Shown here piece by piece: positions 59,660 to 64,000 of a stretch of DNA of 64,000 nt. Source of the stretch: JAENVU01 sp031430375 (GTDB taxonomy: Bacteria > Actinomycetota > Acidimicrobiia > IMCC26256 > JAENVU01); the NCBI GenBank assembly GCA_031430375.1, contig JANPBJ010000144.1:1-64000 (forward strand). The letters are read 5' to 3'. The stretch's first letter is position 1, and every line of letters begins with the position of its first letter. Under the pieces are notes generated by a model, which did not search any database, had not been told where the DNA came from, and saw nothing but the letters and a program-made list of their open reading frames with translations. A program made the position numbers and the translations under genes.

Positions 59660-60679
59660 TCAGTAACCGGTGGTCTGGTCCCGCGGCTCGGATATCTCGG
59701 AGACAGACAGCTGCACGGACTGGGCGAAATCGACGATGAAATCGTGCAGCAGGGCGCTGCGCTCGAACATCAGCATGTGGCCGCCGCCTTCGATCACCTC
59801 GAGTCGAGATCCCGGAATCCGTCGAGCCATCCGGCGGGATTCAGCCAGTGGTGTGATCAGATCCGCAGTCCCACAGATGACCAGCGTCGGTCGATCAATG
59901 TCGCCGAGCCGCGACGTGAGGTCCAACCCGGCGAGCGCCGAGACGGCTTCGCGACGAGTGGTCGGCGCGGTGCCCAGGATCATTTGACGGGTCGCTTCGA
60001 TATGCCTTGGCTCGGGGTCCCGGCCGAAGCCAAGGCGGGTCAGCACCAGTCCAAGATCGCGGGCCCGCAGCGCCGAGGCACCGTCGGGGAGTCGCTCGGC
60101 CACCCAGGTACTCACGTTCGCGATGCGCGTTTTCCCCGACAAGATGCTCCGGGCCAAGCTCGAGAGCAGCACGATCCCCGCGACGCGCTCACGCGCGTCG
60201 TCCGGAAACTGCGAGCAGAACGACAGCACCGCGACCCCTCCCATCGAGTGGCCCACGATGACCACATCCTCAAGGTCGAGCGCTTCGATCACGCTGCGCA
60301 GATCCGCGCCCAAGTTGTCGACGGTATGCCCGGCATGACCAACCGTGGATGCACCATGGCCGCGATGGTCGAACGCAACGACACGAAACCCGGCATCGGC
60401 GAGCGACCGGAGTTGCTTCGCCCAGGTCTGTACCGACAAGACCACTCCGTGCGAGAGCACGATCACGGGGCCCTGGCCCCGCTCTACGACGTAGAGCTCT
60501 CCACCGTCGTGGCTGGGAATCCGCCACGACGCATCGAACTCGGCCACCAGATCTTCGGCGCCGTCGGGATCCTCGGCCTTCCGAAGTCGCGCCGCGACGA
60601 GCCGCTCTGCCGCAACACCGGCGCCCACGGCCGCGCCGACTGCACCAACCAGGAGGCCGGCGCGTTTCCAGGCGCTCAC
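59660..60679 (-). CDS. alpha/beta hydrolase with N-terminal membrane anchor
   Basis: The protein has 339 residues from the GTG at 60679 (GTGA overlap with alr). A hydrophobic helix at about 5-25 (AGLLVGAVGAAVGAGVAAERL) could anchor it. VIVLSHGVVLSVQTW, DHRGHGAST, IVGHSMGGVAVLSFCSQFP (nucleophile serine), CGTADLITP (acid) and EGGGHMLMFE (histidine) give a full catalytic triad. Such a gene is often found between alr and the tsa genes in actinobacteria; its substrate is unknown. Confidence 0.88.
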   Translation of the reverse strand: MSAWKRAGLLVGAVGAAVGAGVAAERLVAARLRKAEDPDGAEDLVAEFDASWRIPSHDGGELYVVERGQGPVIVLSHGVVLSVQTWAKQLRSLADAGFRVVAFDHRGHGASTVGHAGHTVDNLGADLRSVIEALDLEDVVIVGHSMGGVAVLSFCSQFPDDARERVAGIVLLSSLARSILSGKTRIANVSTWVAERLPDGASALRARDLGLVLTRLGFGRDPEPRHIEATRQMILGTAPTTRREAVSALAGLDLTSRLGDIDRPTLVICGTADLITPLAESRRMARRIPGSRLEVIEGGGHMLMFERSALLHDFIVDFAQSVQLSVSEISEPRDQTTGY

Positions 60680-61797
60680 TCGGAATACGCCCGGGGCACA
60701 CGGGGTCCAATCCCGCACACGATCTCATACCCAATCGTTCCCAGCCGGCGTGCCCAATCCTCCGCGGTCACGCGGGTGCCGGAGTCCTCGCCGATCAGCG
60801 TCACGATGTCACCAACGTCGACCGGAAGGTCGCCCACATCCACCATCAGCTGGTCCATGGTGATCGTCCCCGCGATCGGACAGCGCGTGCCGCGGATGAT
60901 GACCTCAGCCCCCGTGGCCCCGAGGTTGCGGGCCACGCCGTCGGCGTATCCGATGGGAACGGTGACGATGGTCGAATCGTGCGAGAGTTCGTAACGCAGC
61001 CCGTAGGAAATTCGGTCGCCGGCCCGCAGCGCCTTCACGTGGGACACCCGCGAACGCAATGCGAGCGCAGGAATGAGGCCAAGGTCGTCACCAATTCCCG
61101 GCGCCGGTGTGATGCCATAGAGCGCGATACCGACCCGCACCATGTGGAGGCGCGCACCGGGAAAGCCGATCGCGCCGGCCGAGTTCGCCGCGTGAACAAC
61201 TCGAGGTTCGACTCCGATGCCAGCGAGTTCGGCCCGCACCGCCGCGAACTGGTCGAGTTGATATTCCGTGTACTCGGAATCGGGTTCGTCGGCTACAGCG
61301 AAGTGCGTACACAGCCCGTCGAGGAGCAGTTCGGAATGTTCAACCACGCGTCTCGCCAGGCGGGTCACCTGGTCAACCGCGGCGCCGACACGATGCATCC
61401 CCGTGTCGACCTTGAGGTGGACGCCAAGCGCTTCGGCTCCGGAGTCGGCCACTGCCTTGGCCAAGGCGTCGATCCCCGACTCGGTGTAGACCACCGGCGT
61501 CAACCGGCGAGCGACGACCTCGAATGCGGCCTCCGGCATGGGCTCAGACAGCACGAGGATCGGCGCGTCAATACCCGCGTCGCGCAACGCGACACCCTCT
61601 TCGACCAGCGCAACGCCGAGGGCCGCCGCGCCGGCCGCCACCGCGACTTTCGCGACGGGAACTGCACCATGCCCGTAGCCATCGGCTTTGACCACGGCCA
61701 TGACGGCGGCCGGCTCCACCATGCCGCGCAGCACGTCAACGTTGTGGCGAATGGCATCGAGATCGATCTCGACCCACGTGGGGCGGTACGCGCTCAC
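60676..61797 (-). CDS. alr: alanine racemase
   Basis: The protein has 373 residues with a GTG start. VEIDLDAIRHNVDVLRGM begins the barrel, AVVKADGYGHGAVPVA carries the PLP lysine, and VRVGIALYGITPAPG and the later AGDRISYGLRYEL carry the second-subunit catalytic tyrosine region. It makes D-alanine for peptidoglycan. Its GTGA start overlaps the CBS gene stop. Confidence 0.95.
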   Translation of the reverse strand: MSAYRPTWVEIDLDAIRHNVDVLRGMVEPAAVMAVVKADGYGHGAVPVAKVAVAAGAAALGVALVEEGVALRDAGIDAPILVLSEPMPEAAFEVVARRLTPVVYTESGIDALAKAVADSGAEALGVHLKVDTGMHRVGAAVDQVTRLARRVVEHSELLLDGLCTHFAVADEPDSEYTEYQLDQFAAVRAELAGIGVEPRVVHAANSAGAIGFPGARLHMVRVGIALYGITPAPGIGDDLGLIPALALRSRVSHVKALRAGDRISYGLRYELSHDSTIVTVPIGYADGVARNLGATGAEVIIRGTRCPIAGTITMDQLMVDVGDLPVDVGDIVTLIGEDSGTRVTAEDWARRLGTIGYEIVCGIGPRVPRAYSE

Positions 61798-62261
61798 GTG
61801 CTCCGCGCGAGAAAGCGCACGAGATCGCCGCGCGCCACGATCCCAACCGCACGGCCGGCATCGAGGACGACCACGTGCGTGACGTCGGCCTCGTGCATCA
61901 GCGTGGCCGCGTCTTCGATGGATGCGTCCGCGCCGAGACTCGGGAACTCCGACTCCATCACTTCACCGACAGTGGACGCGACCGCCTTGCGGAGTTCCTC
62001 GTCGTACCGGCGCACGTGGCTCGGGAGCGTGAAGTCCACGCCGAGAATCGCGATCGTGGTGGGTACATGGAGCCGGGCCTCGGTGGAGAGGAGGTCCTCG
62101 TCGCGTAACAGCCCGATCACCGCGCCAGCATCGTCGACCACCGGCGCCGCGCCGATTCCGCGATCGGCCAGCACATCGGCTGCCTCCGCGAGCGTCTGAT
62201 CGGCTCGCAATACCACGACATCGGGTGTCATCACCGAGCGCAACAAAGTGGATGTGGGCAT
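61794..62261 (-). CDS. tandem CBS-domain protein
   Basis: The protein has 155 residues and consists of two CBS motifs: TPDVVVLRADQTLAEAADVLADRGIGAAPVVDDAGAVIGLLRDEDLL and the later VMESEFPSLGADASIEDAATLMHEADVTHVVVLDAGRAVGIVARGDLVR. No other domain is attached. CBS pairs bind adenine nucleotides or NAD and act as energy or ligand sensors. It sits directly between nnrDE (adjacent stop and ATG) and alr (GTGA overlap), so it is made together with both. Confidence 0.9.
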   Translation of the reverse strand: MPTSTLLRSVMTPDVVVLRADQTLAEAADVLADRGIGAAPVVDDAGAVIGLLRDEDLLSTEARLHVPTTIAILGVDFTLPSHVRRYDEELRKAVASTVGEVMESEFPSLGADASIEDAATLMHEADVTHVVVLDAGRAVGIVARGDLVRFLARST

Positions 62262-63722
62262 TCAGGCCTCCTGGCCGTTGCGATTCATGATCTCGTTCAA
62301 TACACCAGCCGCAGCAACGGGTAGGTCACTCGCCACCAACCCAGTATGCCCGGCTCGATCCGCCGCTCGGCCATGCACAAAGGCTCCAGCCGCGGCCGCT
62401 TCGAACCCATCTATCCCTTGCGCGCAGAACGCGCCGATCATTCCGCTCAATACGTCACCGCTTCCCGCGGTGGCCAGTGCCGGTCCTCCGGTTGGATTCA
62501 GCGCCACCCGTCCGTCGGGTGCCGCGACCACAGTGGTGGGGCCCTTCAGCAACACCACGGCGTTCGTCACAACCGCCAGCGCACGCGCCGCCGCGATCCG
62601 ATCCTCGCCGGGCGGCGCGCCGGTGAGCCGAGCGAACTCGCCGTCGTGCGGCGTCAGGACCGTGGCCGCGGTGCGGTGGCGCAGGTTGTCCAACTCGCCG
62701 GTCATCGCGGTGAGACCGTCGGCATCGAGCACGAGCGGGATCGTGGTGGTAGCGACGAGCGAGCGAACCGCGGCGGCCGTTTCGGGCGCTCGACCAAGGC
62801 CGGGTCCCAGGACCAGCGCGCCGAAGCGCCCGCAAGCGAGGGCGGCCTGGAGCGTCGCGACACCGTGTTCCGCGAGCACACCGGCGCCATCGTCGGGCAA
62901 CGCGACCGTGATCACTTCGCTCCCGGACGCGAGCTCTGCTGAGCGCCCCGGCAACGCCGCCCAGACGATGCCGGCACCGAGGCGCAGCGCCGCGTGCGCC
63001 ACGAGCATCGGCGCGCCCGTCATCCCATCGCTTCCGCCCACCACGAGAACGCCGGACCGCCACTTGTGCGCGGTCACCTCACGACGAGGGATCCAATGCG
63101 CAACGTCGTGCGGCTCAACGATGACGGTTCGCCACGCCTCGGATCCCAGATCGATCCCGATATCGGCCATCGTCACTGCGCCGGAGTGCGCCCGGCCCGG
63201 GTGAAACCAAAGCCCCGGCTTCGGCGCAGCGAACGTCACGGTGTGATCGGCGTGAACAGCTGGTCCGCGCACCGCGCCGGTGAGGCCATCGACCCCCGAT
63301 GGGATATCGACTGCGATCACCAGCGCGCCCGCGACGCGCGCCGAAGCAATGAGTCCGACGAACTCGGCCGCGTTCCCTTCGAGGGTGTCGCGCAGCCCGG
63401 TTCCGAACATGGCGTCCACCACGAGGTGCGCACGGGCGATCGCGCGCCGGGCGCGTCCGTCGATGCCGTCGGCCATATTGAGCACGACCACGTGCGCGCC
63501 CCACGCGCGCAGCGCGGCACCGGCGACTCGACCATCGTTCCCGTTGTTGCCCCTCCCCGCGATCACCGCGATCCGGCGCCCGTAGGTCCCACCGAGCACG
63601 GCGCGGACCCGCCACGCCACGGCGCGGCCCGCCCGTTCGATGAGTGCGCCCTCGGGCGTCCCTGCCGCAGTCGTTCGCGCGTCAGCGGAAGCCATCTCGG
63701 CCGGTGTCAGGACCGGGATCAC
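62262..63722 (-). CDS. nnrDE: bifunctional ADP-dependent NAD(P)H-hydrate dehydratase/NAD(P)H-hydrate epimerase
   Basis: The protein has 486 residues from the GTG at 63722, whose GTGA overlaps the acpS stop. The N-terminal epimerase (YjeF-N) has AVIAGRGNNGNDGRVAGAAL and VVDAMFGTGL; the C-terminal dehydratase (ribokinase-like) has LVLGPGLGRAPETAA, VLTPHDGEFARLTG, VVLLKGPTTVVAAPDG and the catalytic ATAGSGDVLSGMIGA. It repairs hydrated NADH and NADPH. A single fused protein is common in bacteria. Confidence 0.94.
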   Translation of the reverse strand: MIPVLTPAEMASADARTTAAGTPEGALIERAGRAVAWRVRAVLGGTYGRRIAVIAGRGNNGNDGRVAGAALRAWGAHVVVLNMADGIDGRARRAIARAHLVVDAMFGTGLRDTLEGNAAEFVGLIASARVAGALVIAVDIPSGVDGLTGAVRGPAVHADHTVTFAAPKPGLWFHPGRAHSGAVTMADIGIDLGSEAWRTVIVEPHDVAHWIPRREVTAHKWRSGVLVVGGSDGMTGAPMLVAHAALRLGAGIVWAALPGRSAELASGSEVITVALPDDGAGVLAEHGVATLQAALACGRFGALVLGPGLGRAPETAAAVRSLVATTTIPLVLDADGLTAMTGELDNLRHRTAATVLTPHDGEFARLTGAPPGEDRIAAARALAVVTNAVVLLKGPTTVVAAPDGRVALNPTGGPALATAGSGDVLSGMIGAFCAQGIDGFEAAAAGAFVHGRAADRAGHTGLVASDLPVAAAGVLNEIMNRNGQEA

Positions 63723-64000
63723 GCGTCGATCACCGCGATTGCGACGGCCATGGCCATGAAATCCGAATGGGTGAGGGTGAGCCGCCAACTCGTCACCCCA
63801 CGATCAGCTGCCAGTTCAGCTGCCCGTCCGTGGAGCGCAAGTTCCGGCTGGCCCGAGGCGAGGCGCACCACTTCCACATCGCGCAACGGGAACTTCCACA
63901 GGCCGAGGCCAAGTGCTTTCATGACCGCTTCCTTCGCACCGAATCGCGCTGCCAAGCGGGGTGCGGGTTCAACGAATCGCGCCGCGTACTCGCGTTCTTC
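63719..64000 (-). CDS. acpS: holo-[acyl-carrier-protein] synthase, C-terminal part (cut by window edge)
   Basis: The gene continues past the right edge. The 93 residues present read EEREYAARFVEPAPRLAARFGAKEAVMKALGLG, the AcpS metal and CoA motif (LAARFxAKEAxxKALG), and end with RLTLTHSDFMAMAVAIAVI, the conserved C-terminal strand. It transfers phosphopantetheine from CoA to ACP. Its TGA overlaps the GTG of nnrDE. Confidence 0.92.
   Translation of the reverse strand, partial: EEREYAARFVEPAPRLAARFGAKEAVMKALGLGLWKFPLRDVEVVRLASGQPELALHGRAAELAADRGVTSWRLTLTHSDFMAMAVAIAVIDA

Noticed and set aside
60349..62199. 616-codon open frame on the plus strand
   Set aside because: Antisense of alr and the CBS gene; composition is that of a shadow frame.
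1..64000. tRNA, rRNA, insertion sequences, prophage or integrative elements
   Set aside because: No T-loop-like tRNA signature, transposase, integrase or terminal inverted repeats were recognised on reading; a covariance-model scan was not possible.

Overview
The window is a high-GC, gene-dense chromosomal segment of an actinobacterium. I infer the class Acidimicrobiia or a close relative. The evidence is the GuaB3-type IMP dehydrogenase homologue beside guaA, the tsaE-tsaB-rimI-tsaD / alr / nnrDE / acpS block, many four-base ATGA/GTGA stop-start overlaps, many start codons only 6-9 nt behind a TAnnnT box (leaderless transcription), and a Gram-positive-style type IV pilus set. No tRNA, rRNA, CRISPR array, insertion sequence or prophage was seen, and no gene-free stretch exceeds 300 bases.

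Layout. 1-14,200: tail of a LuxR-type regulator, a PEP-mutase/isocitrate-lyase-like enzyme, a GH5 glycosidase lipoprotein divergent from a secreted PKD/DNRLRE protein, a crotonase, then a tightly coupled minus-strand operon (Baeyer-Villiger monooxygenase, BNR/Asp-box protein, ThiS/MoaD-like protein), a divergent nitroreductase/SnoaL pair, and a giant tandem-cyclase/ATPase/TPR signalling protein. 14,200-25,200: VOC protein, acyl-CoA synthetase, an NYN-nuclease/S1/lysine-rich-tail protein, rhodanese, CoA-transferase, a secreted protein, and a glycerol module (glpD, an alkyldihydroxyacetonephosphate-synthase homologue, glycerol kinase). 25,200-29,200: an unusual operon with a free-standing PEP-utiliser swivelling domain and a gene split by an in-frame TAG, with a divergent partner gene, a hydrolase and an ogt-type methyltransferase.

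29,200-46,400 is mainly central metabolism on the minus strand: mdh, a J-domain protein, icd, folD, purN-purH, sucC-sucD and a B12-binding mutase-type domain, then a UvrD/PcrA helicase, a WD40-like lipoprotein, guaB3 and guaA. 46,400-55,600: Nudix hydrolase, a HEPN gene with a probable frameshift, a secreted SGNH hydrolase, a second acyl-CoA synthetase, and pilin/PilT/PilC/PilB. 55,700-64,000: a stand-alone groES under a perfect CIRCE operator, followed by a minus-strand chain of ten overlapping or closely spaced genes for t6A tRNA modification, uracil repair, alanine racemization, NAD(P)HX repair and ACP activation.

The least explained material, and my main candidates for new biology, are the PEP-swivel operon with its amber-split gene (25,167-27,741), the BVMO/Asp-box/ThiS operon (5,684-9,070), the NYN-S1-lysine-tail protein (16,418-17,923), and the three-copy helically phased repeat at 2,805-2,834. 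All functional statements are homology inferences from reading the sequence; no database search was run.
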